Shown piece after piece: positions 44,540 through 56,358 of a stretch of 64,000 bases of DNA. Below the pieces are notes generated by a model. It saw nothing but the letters and a program-made list of their open reading frames with translations, was not told where the DNA came from and searched no databases. The stretch comes from Cardiocondyla obscurior (taxonomy: Eukaryota; Arthropoda; Insecta; Hymenoptera; Formicidae). The position numbers and the translations under genes are program-made. Each line of letters opens with the position of its first letter. The stretch's first letter is position 1. The stretch lies in contig NW_027228791.1 in NCBI RefSeq assembly GCF_019399895.1, forward strand, positions 291,366-355,365. The letters are read 5' to 3'.

Positions 44540-46050
44540 CTTTCTTTCACAGGCTTTTCGAGGGTTTTGGATAATGCTTCTATTTCTCTTCAGCATAAGA
44601 ATGTGAAGTTTGTTTCCTTTTTTTGCGTAGAGTCAATGGTCATTTTAAGAGCCCTTGGAATTAGATCAGGAGAAGAGCTGTCTCAGATTAACAACTTTCT
44701 CCGATTGTAGATCAATTATATGGTAAGATCAGCGGCTCTCCATAAGTTTTCCAACATATATTTATTAATAATTTTCTTACAACTAGATACAAGTTTTTAT
44801 GTTTATATTTATTTAGGCGGCGTCCTAATTTTGGGCGCTTTTTAAAAAATGGCAAAAGCTTTATTTTCCTTGCTGGCGTTCTCTGAAGGTTATGTGTGGG
44901 ACAGTTAAGGTTACTTGAATCGGCCCTCACTTGTCATCGCCTGGGTATTTGAGAGGATAGTTTTCTCTCTCTTCTGTTTGTGTTGTTTTGTCTTGGGTAG
45001 AGACTTCTGTCAGAATTCTGATCTCTTGAGTAGGTTGTCCGGCTTGTACTGCTATTTCTTTACTCCTCGGTTGTAGTCTTCTTAGGAGTTTCTTCTCGGT
45101 CTCGAGGTGCCAGCGAGGGTTTGTGGTCCTCCTCTTTCTGGCGTCTTCTTCTTCTAGCGCTAACCTTGGTGGCCTGGTCTTTTTCGATGATCGTTCCAGT
45201 GGGGTTAGTTTCCAGGATAGTAGGCTGATCTCTTCGTCGAGTTTGTTCCTCTTCGGCAGGATTCTTATTTTCCCTCGGAAGTCTTCTATCTGTATGATCC
45301 TCGGCTTATTCTCCTTTTCGCTCTCCGGCGAGGAAGGCAGGAAGGCTGGCGTAATCACCTTCTTCTTCTTTTTCCCTCTTCTGATCTTCTTATGAAGAAT
45401 CTCGTTCATGGGTTACGACACTTTGCTTGGGTGCTTCCGTTACCAGAGCACACCGCAGCGGTTACTTAGGCTTCCGATAATTTTGCCCTAAAGCTTAGAT
45501 CGTTGGCGAATTGATCGGTCAACTGGTCCGGTATATGATCAGTTGGCTGTCAATTCTTACTACTGACAATGAGAATTTAATTTGCCTCCAAGCCACTTAA
45601 CGGCGTCAAGGCAAACTTCTCGTTGACAGATCGCGGTGTCATTGTTGACAGGTTATCTTAATTGTAACAGACGACGCATTATGCTGCGTTCACAAAATGC
45701 ATCGACCGCTACAAATTCTATTAACTATTGAAGCCCCGTTTAATTATCAAAGAAGTTTTTACATTATATTACAAATCAAAGCTTTGTTGCTTAAACTAGA
45801 AAGAATTAAAAACATCAAAACGAAACTTGTTTGGATCCCTAGTCGTATAGAAATTGTGGGTAATGAATAAGTGAATTGCTTTGCCAAAGACACTTAATAA
45901 AAACGGCAATAATACCCAGTTCGGTATTCCTCCTGGAGAGTTCCGTAATCTTAATAAAAATTGTGTGCTTATAGATATATATAAATAAACACTGAAAGAA
46001 TCTGCAAGCCGTGGTGTTTTCTACTGCTAATTCTTTTTTCCTTATTCTAG
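44540..46050 (+). pseudogene. RNase H region of the Jockey-like element, broken
   Basis: LVWIPSRIEIVGNE at about 45825-45868, followed by CFAKD, matches the C-terminal RNase H motif WIPSH.GI.GNE of Jockey-type elements, with a stop right after GNE. Upstream, 44540-44710 reads FSRVLDNASISL and CVESMVILRALG, which could be the middle of the same domain. The tail reads NNTQFGIPPGEFRNLNKN near 45910. About 44710-45650 is foreign or unassigned. Confidence 0.55.
44927..45409 (-). CDS. Unrecognised 160-aa charged ORF
   Basis: ATG at 45407-45409, open to TGA 44927-44929. Very rich in Lys, Arg and Glu (KKIRRGKKKKKVI at the start, LEEEDARKRRTT in the middle), with predicted helical character and no membrane segment. 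AATAAA motifs follow on the minus strand near 44866 and 44765, which would suit a short transcript. It lies inside an insertion in the non-LTR element, so it may be the gag-like ORF of another retroelement. No family assigned. Confidence 0.35.
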   Translation of the reverse strand: MNEILHKKIRRGKKKKKVITPAFLPSSPESEKENKPRIIQIEDFRGKIRILPKRNKLDEEISLLSWKLTPLERSSKKTRPPRLALEEEDARKRRTTNPRWHLETEKKLLRRLQPRSKEIAVQAGQPTQEIRILTEVSTQDKTTQTEERENYPLKYPGDDK

Positions 46051-46400
46051 TGTTACGTCAAATATGGAATTATTTAAGAAGGATGATTACCGCTCCTCGG
46101 AAGCTTAGAAAATGGCTTGAGAGCAGGTAGAAAGGAAGAAAAGATTTTAGGGAATAACACTACAACCGATTCTTGCGTGACACGTGCGTTGGAGTGCCAC
46201 GCGTAAAACGCGCTAGGGATAGATTTAAGTCTAATTTGAGTTCAAGTCAGCGCGTAATTTTGGTTCTTTTTAAAGAAAAAAATTAAATTCTTATTTTCTG
46301 GGATAGAACCGAAGGTGATTTTTCGCAAGTAGTGAATTGAGGGTTTATTTTAAAAACTAAACATTAGTTTTTCACTTTTAACAATAACATTTATTAACTA
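46051..46400 (-). mobile_element. Copy C: reverse-oriented 3' fragment of the copy A/B element
   Basis: TGTTACGTCAAATAT at 46051 is the reverse complement of the family's 3' end, and TTCTGGGATAGAACCG at about 46298 is the reverse complement of the conserved GGTTCTATCCCAG block. Truncated. Confidence 0.65.
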
Positions 46401-46521
46401 CTAATACAATTTAAATTAATTATTAAAAGAAAAGGGTAGGAAAAGAAAATAATAATTGTTGATCTTTAACATTTTAATTTTTAAAGTTGATTAAATAACT
46501 AACTAGTTTATTTGGAATATA

Positions 46522-46991
46522 CAGGGTGTTTGAAATAAGGTTTTCTTCCCGGTAACTGTAGATAGATATCGGGAATACAAATCGAAAAGTCAGATATCAT
46601 GTAGTAAAATTTGTAACCGTTGCCGAGTAAAAAATTACTGAATTTTGACGATATGGCGCGGAGCACATAATAAGTCGGGCGCGGCAGGTGAGAGCAGGAG
46701 GGCCTTAAGGAGAGAACAGGGGTGAAACGCCGCGCGACAATTGTAGGGTAGGGGCCCACCCCTACCCTACAATTGTCGCGCGGCGTTTCACCCCTGTTCT
46801 CTCCTTAAGGCCCTCCTGCTCTCACCTGCCGCGCCCGACTTATTATGTGCTCCGCGCCATATCGTCAAAATTCAGTAATTTTTTACTCGGCAACGGTTAC
46901 AAATTTTACTAAATAATATCTGACTTTTTGATTTGTATTCCCGATATCTATTTACAGTTACCGGGAAGAAAACCTTATTTCAAACACCCTG
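46522..46991. mobile_element. 470-bp foldback MITE (M family), TA-flanked
   Basis: CAGGGTGTTTGAAATAAGG at the left and its exact complement at the right. The two arms of about 233 bp are nearly perfect inverted copies around CCCA at the centre (about 46755-46758). Flanked by TA (46520-46521 and 46992-46993). Confidence 0.9.
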
Positions 46992-46995
46992 TATA

Positions 46996-47404
46996 CAGGG
47001 TGTCCCAAACGAGATGTCACTCCCAAAATATACGGGTAGAAAATTTGAATTGGAGACGAAAAGTTAAATTCAATTTTGTAAAATTATAAACCGTTTTTGA
47101 GAAAAAAATTAAAATGTTTAGGCGTTAGAGCGACAAGGAAGTTGCGAGGTGAGAGTGAGCGCGCGAAAAAATGGGTGGAATCACCGAGGGATGATAAGCG
47201 AGCGGCACACGGCAAGCGGAAAGAAAAGAATGCAAGCGAAAAACGTTTGTAAGTAAAAGATATAACGATCGCGTTCGCGATTGAATTGAACAAAATTACG
47301 AACAAATTTTTTTACTTTTTATTTACTTTTAGTATATTTTGCCATAATTTCCACACTACCTTGCGGTAGATGACATGGCGCATTTTTTGGCAAAAGTACA
47401 TTGG
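46996..47404 (+). mobile_element. M-family element, truncated
   Basis: CAGGGTGTCCCAAACGAG after TA, separated from the foldback by only TATA. Contains the family core GGCGTTAGAGCGACAAGGAA and, near 47355, ACCTTGCGGTAGATGACATG, which recurs next to the transposase gene at about 62550. Cut on the right by a family R fragment. Confidence 0.7.
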
Positions 47405-47561
47405 TGGGATCACGCCGTCCCGCGCCGGGATACGGTCGAGAAAACGAGACCCCTCTTCCCCGCTACCCCTCATGTCACGGCGGCGCGCGGATCTCCTAGC
47501 CGCCCCCGGCCTTTTTGATCGCGACTCTCCTTCGCGAGGAGGAGAGAAATAAATCGTGACA
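47405..47561 (+). mobile_element. Family R LTR fragment (3' end)
   Basis: CACGCCGTCCCGCGCC... to AATCGTGACA, matching the last 150 bp of 1-781 and 14244-15960. Confidence 0.75.
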
Positions 47562-47908
47562 GTACTTACTATGTAGACTAGCCAAATGGGCCAGTATCCA
47601 ATAGCTATTTATATTTTTTTTTCTTTAAATAAAAAAAAAAAATAAGACCCCATCTTTGATTAATCAGTCTATCTCGTCTTGTGGCAACACGTGCATTCCT
47701 TAGTTAAAATAAAGTTTTGTTCTGTTTTTAATGTTACAATACGCTGAGGTATTTACCAAAGCTTTTATATACTACCTCAAAATGTGATAAGTTTATAAAT
47801 ATCCTAATATACAATGAACAACACTCAAACATTTTTTTGGAAGTTTATTCGTTAGTAAAGTGGAGTTTTTTAACCTAATAAAAGGTTATTGATACAAAAA
47901 GTATATAC

Positions 47909-48205
47909 CTGTAATTGTTTTTTTTTCATCTTGCATAAGATTGAATTAGATATAGCTTCTGTAAGAGCTGCTATATGAGATAAGTTCTTCATTAATATGC
48001 CGATATTATTTCGATTCATATATGTACTAATTATCATTGGTATCCATACTGAAATCAATATAAAAATCGCAGTGTAATAATAAAGATTGCGAAAAATAAG
48101 CTCAATCCTTCCAGCGTTTGGATAAGGTGGCCATGTATTAGTGAAAATTCCAAATACACGGAGAACATATAAAATTCGTTCAAACTTTAAATGAACTATT
48201 GCCAT
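47909..48205 (-). CDS. Odorant receptor first exon (orphan, probably a pseudogene fragment)
   Basis: ATG at 48203-48205 and 99 codons to a good donor (CAATTACAG|GTATATAC, phase 0). The sequence reads VLRVFGIFTNTWPPYPNAGR, then a hydrophobic segment (IFILISVWIPMIIS, first transmembrane helix), then NIGILMKNLSHIAALTEAIS. This layout is typical of the N-terminal exon of insect 7tm_6 odorant receptors, which are very numerous in ants. No continuation exon is visible to the left before the repeats at 47561, so the gene is split, truncated or displaced. The exon itself has no lesion. Confidence 0.65.
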
Positions 48206-49539
48206 AATATTATATTATTATAATTAAGTAATTATATAAAATATTCTTATTAGTTTATATCGTACGTTGAAAAGTGCAACAAAGAATAAAACAAAGAAAA
48301 GTAATAATTCGACGAAGAAAAGAAAAATCAATAACGTATTAATTATTTATCGGCAACAGTTAAATTCTTTGTGGTAATTAATACCTATAGTAAAAGGGGG
48401 AATGTAGAAAATACATTTTTAATAAATAGCATGTATAACTTTTTCATGATAATAGCAATCGATATGTACATTCTTGTCGATTCTCTTTTTACTTAGTTAC
48501 TTTGTAATTTCTATAACAGAATAGACAACGGGTTCTTTTTTTTTAGTACACCTTTTGACTGGACACTAATTTGTATCTTCATATAAACTGTACAATATGC
48601 AGGGTGTTTCATTTTATGCTTGTCAGACAAATATTTTGGTACAACATCGTTCCAAAAAAATTTGTTTTAGACAAAAGTTATATGACTTCAAAGAGACATA
48701 TTATAATACTATTAGTTTGACCTAAAAACTTTTGAAAATCACGCAAAAATCACATTTTATTTTTTATATTAAAACCCCAACTTTTTATTATAGATTCTTA
48801 TTTTTAATCAAAAAGTAAATAACTTATGTCTGAAATGTTATTTTAAAAAATATTTTAACTTATGTATTTAAAATATTCTCAAAACTCTTTTTAAAGATTA
48901 CTTTAAGGACATAAAATTCAATTTTTTGGAAAAATGTTTTAGACAAAATTTTTATGTTTTCTCGCGTAGAATTCAAATCCGTAATAAAAAAATACCATGT
49001 CTCATTAAAAACCAATTCTATTTTCCAGTCTAAAAATTATATTTAAGTATATTTATATTATATTATTATTAAGTAATATGTAATACTTATTTTCTAAATA
49101 ATAGTAAGTCGTAGATGAGTAATGAGTTCGTAAATAGTCATGTAAATAATTTTAAAATTGCTAGTAATTAAAGCATAAAATAATTGTATTAGTAATTTAA
49201 TTAAAATATTGAAATAAATACATGTTGGAAATTGCACTTAAATGAGTCGCGCCAACCGGTGGCAGTATTTTATGGGAGCACGGCAGTGCTGATCGACAAC
49301 TAATCAATCAATTAATTGATTGGTCGCGCCACCATCTTCCGGCTTTCTCATTGCCGGTTTTAGTACCGGCACTTGTACGTTAGTGCCATAGAAGTAAGAT
49401 AGAGAGCGGGAATCAACGAAAATTGCATTATTATCGTAGAAAGAAAACGTTGCAATAGATACCGAAGTATCTTTGTCTGCAGCTGATGTGCGTCAGTGCG
49501 TGTAGTGTGCGTCAAGCTTTCCACACAGAAAAATATATC
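48206..49539. other. AT-rich, no gene; an M-like terminus and a palindrome
   Basis: GCAGGGTGTTTCATTTTATG at 48599 resembles an M terminus without a clear TA. CAATCAATTAATTGATTG at 49304-49321 is a perfect palindrome. No coding recognised. Confidence 0.4.
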
Positions 49540-49810
49540 CATTAAATATTTAATAGATATCCGTATATCCATTTGATGTCCATATCTTCTGCGGATTATT
49601 AGATATCCATTAGAGGTTTAAAATATTTATATCTCTTAAATAACTAGGGAGATGTTTAATAAATATCTATACATTGTACGTATATCCACAGCCGCCAAAG
49701 AGCTATCAAAGATATTTAATTGATACCTACAATATATCTATATATCTATAACCATCAAATTGCTATCAAAAATGTCTAATAAATATTTACATATATCTAT
49801 CCTGCGATTA
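49540..49810. repeat. Degenerate ATATCCAT/AATAAATAT repeats
   Basis: About three diverged units with ATATCCA, ATCAAAGATATTTAAT-like and TAATAAATAT blocks, roughly 80-100 bp apart. Confidence 0.45.
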
Positions 49811-50096
49811 ATGATTACAAAAGTGACAGCGAAGGATAGTAGCGCGCGAATCGGAAAAAAAGATATGTGTACGATAGAAAACGTCAGAAGCAATCGAAAC
49901 GGAACATTCGTTAATTCGTATGCATTCTTGCGGGCTGAGTAAGGCATGCATGGCTATTGGTCATTATATTTATGTTGAAGAAGAAGGAACAGAACATTCA
50001 GACCGGAAATTTGCAGCTCGTACGTTTTGAAGGCACCTGCGTTGCTCAGAAAACTGGTGTACCAGTTAGTGGATGATTCTCAAAAGGACTTACGTT

Positions 50097-50618
50097 GTAT
50101 GTAGTGAAAAAAATGTGGGTACAAAAGCTGACCAAAAAGGCGGCATCGCGAGTTATTTTTGGTCGGAATATCGGCGAAGGGTTTGCGGCGACAACTGGTC
50201 GCAAGCATGTGGCTTGCTCGAAACATCGCGGTACGATAAAGTATGAAATATAATCCAAACGAGAAATAGAATACTGTTTACGGTGACAAGTCATAACCTT
50301 CACACGTAAGTATAAAATAACAAATTTAACATTTTAATTAGTCACGCATGTCTTTATATCGTACGTATAATTTTAGATTTTGGCAGTGAAAAGGACGTGG
50401 GTATAAAAGCTGACCGAAAAGGCGGCATCGCGAGTTATTTTTGGTCGGAATATCGGCGAAGGGTTTGCGGCGACAATCGGTCGCAAGCACGTGGCTTGCT
50501 CGAAGCATCGCGGTACGATAAAGTACGAAATATAATCCGAACGAGAAATAGAATACTGTTTACGGTGGCAAGTCATAACCTTCACACGTAAGTATAAAAT
50601 AACAAATTTAATATTTTA
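50097..50618 (+). repeat. Direct duplication of a ~230-bp unit
   Basis: 50100-50334 and 50388-50618 are near-identical, from GTGGGTA(C/T)AAAAGCTGACC to CACACGTAAGTATAAAATAAC. A shared open stretch reads KAASRVIFGRNIGEGFAAT and then GRKHVACSKHRGTIKYEI. The few differences inside it are mostly synonymous. CACACG|GTAAGT-like context at the end suggests a duplicated exon. Not recognised. Confidence 0.6.
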
Positions 50619-51073
50619 AAACAACATTGCAGTAGAGTGTAAAATTTATATTGTCTTGTACATTTTAATTAGATTGAAAAAATGTATACGATTGTCATTT
50701 TATCCTTGTTATTATATCAGTAAACATCCGGAAGTCGTTTTCTTATCTTTGTTTTTAACTATATTAAAAATTAGGCTGACGTTAATTGTTATTTATAAAG
50801 TTAAGAATTTGGAGAACTTGCGTAATTTCTTGTCAATAAATTCAACATTTTATTACATTTCCAAAATTAATTGCATGAAATGCAAAACTTCTAAAAATAT
50901 TGTCTTAAAATTTGATATCTGACAAATTTTTGTTATTGAGATCATGCATTAGTACACATAGTATTTGAATTGTCTATTGTAAGCTTCGCAACTTTTTATC
51001 GAACAAAAAGAGTTTCCGCGAAACGCCAACGCGTAAAAGAAAAATTTAATTTGTATCGTGTTACTTTATTATA
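50619..51073. other. AT-rich, nothing recognised
   Basis: Only short AT-driven open frames. Confidence 0.4.
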
Positions 51074-51370
51074 CAGGGTGTTTCAAATCAATGAACTTTA
51101 CCGAAAATTGTAGGTAAAACTAATAGAAACAAGACGAAAAGTCCTTTACAATTTTGAAAAATTTTTAATAGTTTTCGAAAACAAAATTAAAATATATAAA
51201 ATGTATAGGCGTAAGAGCGACAAGGAAGCTGCGCGTGAGTGAACGCGACAGGCGAATGACTAGGAATGGCGCGGTCAGTAGGTGTGTAAGCACCGGTTCT
51301 GGACCACTATGTGTTAGTGTGTCCGTGTGACCTAGGGCGAGGGGTAATGACGTCATGCGGTGAGGGATGT
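51074..51370 (+). mobile_element. M-family element
   Basis: CAGGGTGTTTCAAATCAATG after TA. Core GGCGTAAGAGCGACAAGGAAG near 51204. Right end not defined. Confidence 0.6.
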
Positions 51371-51921
51371 TTTTTAATGAATCGCCTCTGTGTCGGCGAT
51401 TCTCGGAAGTGTTTATAAAATTAATAACAATATTAAAATTATGAAATTAAATATTTTTTTGAAATGATAAACGCCTTGTTGCGCGGCAGTATTTTTATTT
51501 CGCGTCTCGAGTGGCATCGCGAATTTCAAAGGATCGCGCGACCCTTAGCCGCGGCGGCGAGCGGCGGGCGGCGAGCGGCGGTAGATCGAAAAGTATCCTG
51601 CGCCTATCGTTTCTTCTCGCTCGCACCCGTTCGCGCCGTCTATCGTGATCCAACTGAAGATTAAATGTTTTAATAATATTCACGTTGATCCGTTGCGACG
51701 GATCACGCTTTGGCCGAGTAGCAGCCAACCTCGCTCATCCTATCGCTCTTCCATTATCTCTAAATTCCTAAAGTGTAACCCTCTCGCTCGTTCGTTTTCA
51801 ATTAAGCTCTCGCTCGCTCGCTCGCTCTCGTTCACGCGTTCGTCGCCATCGACTACGATTCGCGATTCTCGTGCGTAGTATCTCGCTTTAAATTATAATA
51901 TCAAACAAAAGTTTAGACTAT
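51371..51921. other. No gene recognised
   Basis: CpG-rich patches around 51500-51650 and CTCGCTCGCT runs near 51800. Possible promoter-like DNA, but nothing supports a gene. Confidence 0.35.
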
Positions 51922-52343
51922 TGTTGCACCGGGTGGGTGCCGTGGGGTCCGTTCTGCGGAAAGATATGTGTAACACGGGTCAGGAATCGGGCTCGAAATA
52001 AAGACCATTTTTTTATTCAACTGTTTTACTTTCTTTTATTTTCTTTCTTGTAATTTACAGCCGGCCACTTCACGCGATTCACTTAATTACGACTTCTATT
52101 CACGACTGACTCTCCGGGCCGCGGCTGCCCCTATATATGCCCTGCTGTTGTTATGTCAAAAATCATAGCAATCAGCAGAATCGCGGGTGGCAACCGCGAC
52201 TGTCCTCTGAATGTCGCGTCTCGGCCGGAAATGCCGGGTTACCTTGATCGGCGGTATTCTGCCGATCAAGCTAAATGGTCGCGCGCGTGCGACATTCCAA
52301 CGTTATTCCCGGGCTTCTGTTGCCAAGGGCTCGGGATATAACA
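51922..52343 (-). repeat. 3' LTR of the family T element
   Basis: On minus TGTTATATCCCGAGCC...GGTGCAACA, 422 bp. Confidence 0.85.
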
Positions 52344-52356
52344 TCCCTTCCCCTTT
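52344..52356 (-). promoter_or_regulatory. Polypurine tract of the family T element
   Basis: AAAGGGGAAGGGA on minus, directly before TGTTATATCC. Confidence 0.8.
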
Positions 52357-53176
52357 GGGAGAAGAAAAAGGGTTGAGGGTTTTAATTGCTCAAGCCTTTT
52401 TCTTTTACAAATTTCCTTTCCCTCGGGGAGAAAAAGAAAAACGTTGAGACTTTAAGTATATGATACGTTTTTTTTTTTTGTGTGCGCGGTTACTTATAGT
52501 CTATTCTTGTTACAATATTTCTTTCTTATTATAGTAATAGTGATAATAATAACCGTAAGTGCGGTTAACGTTGTACTTAATCTTACGGAGTACACTATTA
52601 TTGTTTTTGTTTTGGACGCAATATTATTATTATCTAAGTCGGTGCGTAATTTGTTTAAATCTAGGCTTAATTGCAATAATTCATTTTTATTTCGTATAAT
52701 CGGTTCTCTCTGTATATTTTTTAACTGTGACGTAATTTTAGCAATGTTGGTTCTCTCTTTAATTGGTATCATAGTAATATTATACGTTGGTATATAAATA
52801 TTGATGTCGCTTTCTCCTAGCAGGGTTTTCGACTGTATCGTGAGGTTATTTGTAGTTAATTGGCACGCGTCTTTAAGTATTAGCTTTCCTGATCTGTTTA
52901 TATTAATTTTCTTATTTAGTTTATGTTTACATCGAAGTTCAATGGTCTGTGACGCGGTCGAGTGTAGCCATGCTTGGGGCTCGTTTAGTGCCGTTCATAT
53001 GCTAACATTAGATATGATATGGCGGGTTTCGCATTTCTCGGGTTGATGTCCTGGCTCGGCGAGTGCTAAGACTTCGCAAGGTGCGTTATCCGATACATGG
53101 TATGTCGCGAAATTGTTTTCGCATATAAGTTTTTTATTTTCGCGGATACAATTATTTATTTCATCGCGGGTTAGGC
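52357..53176. other. Degenerate 3' region of the family T element
   Basis: Probably the env C-terminus. On minus the 52494-52772 stretch encodes a hydrophobic segment (TLTALTVIIITITII) that could be the old transmembrane anchor, in a different frame from the env piece at 53177. Confidence 0.4.
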
Positions 53177-53886
53177 TTATATATTTATTTCTTTATCTAG
53201 CGCGATATATTCATGCGCGGTTTTAATTGTTTTAAAAATATTGGCGTGGTCATACACAAGAAATGGTATGACTGCTTTTACTTCGTAGGTTGTATCGGTA
53301 ACGATTGGAAACTTGATTATGATCATGAGGGCATTTCGATCGTGATAATGCGCGGTAATTGATATATACTTTTCGATTTGATTCCAGTTCTTAGGAATGG
53401 TATCGAACGGGAATTGTGACCCTTCGGGTAGTTGAATAGTTGCATGTAGTAGCTCTGTTATGATCTTGTTAATCGGTAATAGCCGTGCGTTAATGATACC
53501 CTTTTTAGTCCAAGAGATAAAGTCGATGGTGTCTTGTATGTTGGTCAATAGATCGGTCACGAGTATTCTTAATGTGTTAAGATGTTCCGTCATCTCCATT
53601 TGCCGCGTTACTCTATCTATCTGCTGACTTAGGAGGATAGTCGCGTTCGTTAAGACGCGGTCGTGTTGCTTGAGTTTTATCTCTAGCTCGTGTATATGGC
53701 TTAGTGTACCGTTTAATATTTTAAGCTGATTTTTCGCTACGTGTTGAGTCGTTTGCTGGCTTGCGATTAGCAGTTGTAACTGCTCTTGAATAATTTTTTT
53801 GTCGTTGGCGTCCATTATACCGAATAAAGTTTTTCCTACTGTGCTTACTAAGTCTATGAGTCCTCTTTTAACGTGTTAAATTTCGT
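53177..53886 (-). pseudogene. env: Envelope-like protein fragment (baculovirus F / errantivirus Env type)
   Basis: Errantiviruses carry an Env related to the F fusion protein of baculoviruses (family knowledge). This fragment has, at about 53880-53815, a dibasic KR directly followed by a hydrophobic glycine-containing segment in the position of the fusion peptide, then long helical heptad-like regions (LASQQTTQHV, LKILNGTLSHIHELEIKL) and the conserved DTIDFISWTKKGIIN region. The upstream receptor-binding half is destroyed: an in-frame stop lies just before the dibasic site and no continuous frame exists to 54130. Fragment only; not functional. Confidence 0.72.
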
Positions 53887-54834
53887 AGGTCGAGGTTAGT
53901 CTGTTTAGTGCGGTTATTAGTTTATTATTTTGCATTGTAACCAACATTGCTAAATTATGAAATTTGTCTTTTAATAATTCGCCATTATATGTTTCGTGTA
54001 GCTTATTACAAGCGTTTTCCGCGTTGTCAACTTGGTTTTGTAATTTCTTAAATCTAATTTCGAAGTCCGCGATGTTAATTATTAATACTAATTTTCATGT
54101 GGTGTCGGATAGCTGGAGAAGTCCGTGGTCCTCATAATACAATCCGGGTTTGTGAGTGAATTGTGTAATTGTATAAGGTGCGGTTTCGATTGCGCCCTTC
54201 GCGGTGGTGAACGCTAATCTGAAATGTTCACTGGTTAGGTATGTGTGTGTAAAGGTGTTAGCACATCGTACTGAATAGGTGTGTGAGTTTCGCGGGTCGT
54301 CTTTATCGTGGGAATAAAGATGCAGCGTCGGCTAAAGGTACGTATTTTTTATCTTTGTTATAGAGTTCTATGCACGGATAACAATTACTTTCTCGGAGCT
54401 TTGGTTTATCAAAATTCGCTCTCGGCTTCAGCATCAAAGTTTTACGTTCGTCTCATTAGTAAGTCGTTGACAATCGCCGCAGCAGCGTCTGTTAAAGTTT
54501 TTGAGAAAGAAAGAAGAAAAAAAAGAGAGGAAAAAAAAAGTAATTGTGAATATGTTTAAGGTTATAATTCTATTGTGTATGTTCGAGGAATTCATTGTTG
54601 TTTATGTGTTTTTTAGTGGATTCGCAGCAATTTTTCTATATATGTGAGGAGTGCTACTTGGCCTTTCGGCCAAGGGTGTGTTCCGATTGTGTCGGGCTGC
54701 GGGCCCGACATCAGGTGCGTTACTTGTGGCACCGCCTGGAGCCGCGCCTGAGGATGCGGACGACGAGGGAATTGGAGTGCCGCTAGGTAACTGTGGTCCC
54801 TGGCGATTTTATTGGTGAGTAGAATTATTTTATT
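53887..54834. other. Decayed env N-terminus / spacer, no intact gene
   Basis: On minus, short helical pieces near 53950-54080 may belong to env. 54640-54790 is GC-richer and unassigned. The integrase C-terminus should be here but is absent. Confidence 0.35.
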
Positions 54835-55310
54835 TTATTGCATTGTGCATGGTTTTTGCAAGTATTTTTTTAAAATACTGCTTGCAAAATTTGTTCCTTG
54901 ATCAGAAAGAACGTACTCCGGTATTCCGTGTTCAAAAATTATTTGAGTCACGAACGCTTTCGCTACGGTCGCGGCTTTTTGGTTCAGGATAGAAATTGCT
55001 TTACTAAATTTCGTGAGATTATCTTGAAACGTTAGAATATATTTATTGTTATTGTTCGTTATCGGCAGCGGTCCTACTATGTCTAAGGCGCATTTTTCGA
55101 ACGGTTTTTTAGGCGTGTCGGTAATAATTAGTGGCATTTTCATTTTTTTCGATAATTTATTCTTCTGGCACTGTTCGCATTTCTTTATATATTCTTCTAT
55201 GTCTCTTCTTATGCCTGGCCATTCGTGCTGTAATCTGATGCGGTGTAGCGTACGTGTGATCCCTTGGTGTCCGCCTATCGGTGTGTTATGATATTCGTGT
55301 ATGAGCTAAG
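54835..55310 (-). pseudogene. Family T pol: integrase, truncated
   Basis: On minus: zinc finger with H-N-T-P-I-G-G-H and CEQCQKN, then the core CALDIVGPLPI (first Asp) and YVLSDQGTNFASS (second Asp). The frame ends at KYLQKP before the catalytic Glu, so the domain is incomplete. Confidence 0.82.
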
Positions 55311-56358
55311 CCTTTTCTTTTGCTGAGTATATACTTTTTTTTTTTTAATATGTGTATTGAAAAATTTTCTTCTTGTTGCGGGGGGTTTTTGCTAAGCGCG
55401 TTCGCGTTCGTGTTCTTTTTCCCGTCTTTGTGAACTATTTCGTAATTATACTCTTCGAGTTTTAACCTCCACCTTATCAGGCGAGAACCGGGATTATTTA
55501 CATTGAACAGCCAGATCAATGGTTTGTGATCTGTTACAATTGTAAATGTTGTCCCATAGATATAGGGTCTGAAATGTTTCAACGCCCATACTATAGCGAG
55601 TAGCTCCTTCTCTGTCGTGCTGTAGTTCTTTTTGGCCTTGTTTAATATGCGGCTTGCATATGCAATCGGATGATTTCTTCCTATCTCCCCTTGAGAGAGG
55701 ATGGCTTCGATTGCATGATCCGAGGCGTCTGTGGTAACGATAAACGGGCGCGTGAAATCGGGGTATTTAAGTATTGGCGCGGTAGTTAATTTTTCCTTTA
55801 ATATCTCGAACGCGTTTTGTCGGTCCATTTCCCAGCGAAATTTTTCGTTCTTTTTCGTAAGCATTGTTAAGGGTTTCGCGATTTTCGAAAAGTCCTGTAT
55901 GAATCTTCGGTAATATCCGGCTAGCCCGATGAAGATTGTATGTCTTTTAGTTTTTTCGGTACCGGGAAATGTTTTACCGCGGAAATTTTGGAAGAGTCGG
56001 GTCGAATTCCGTTTTCCGTGATTAGATGTTCGAGATAAAGCACTTCCTTCCGTAAAAATTCGCATTTGTCCGGTTGTAATTTTAAATTATTCTCTCGTAA
56101 ACGTTTAAAAACGGTTTCGAGTCTGTTATTATGTTCCTTGAGCGTCGGTCCGTAGATTACTATATCGTCTAGATACACGAGACACTTAATACCGTGCAGG
56201 CCCGATAAGACTGAGTTCATCATGCGCTGAAATGTAGCCGGTGCATTTTTAAGACCGAATGGCATCCTGTTAAATTCATAATGTCCCTCGGGCGTAAAAA
56301 ACGCGGTTTTTTGTTTGTGTTCCTCCTTCATCTGGATTTGGTGGTATCCCGAAGCCAC
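55286..56358 (-). pseudogene. Family T pol: second half of RT and RNase H, frameshifted
   Basis: 55921-56358 has ASGYHQIQM, RMPFGLKNAPATF and catalytic YLDDIVIYG. A frame change near 55930 leads to 55286-55925 with GLAGYYRRFIQDFSKIAKPL, RNase H start TTDASDHAIEAIL, YASRILNKAKKNYSTTEKE and WALKHFRPYIYGT. The order is that of Ty3/gypsy. Two frameshifts (about 56350 and 55925) separate it from the upstream part. Confidence 0.88.
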
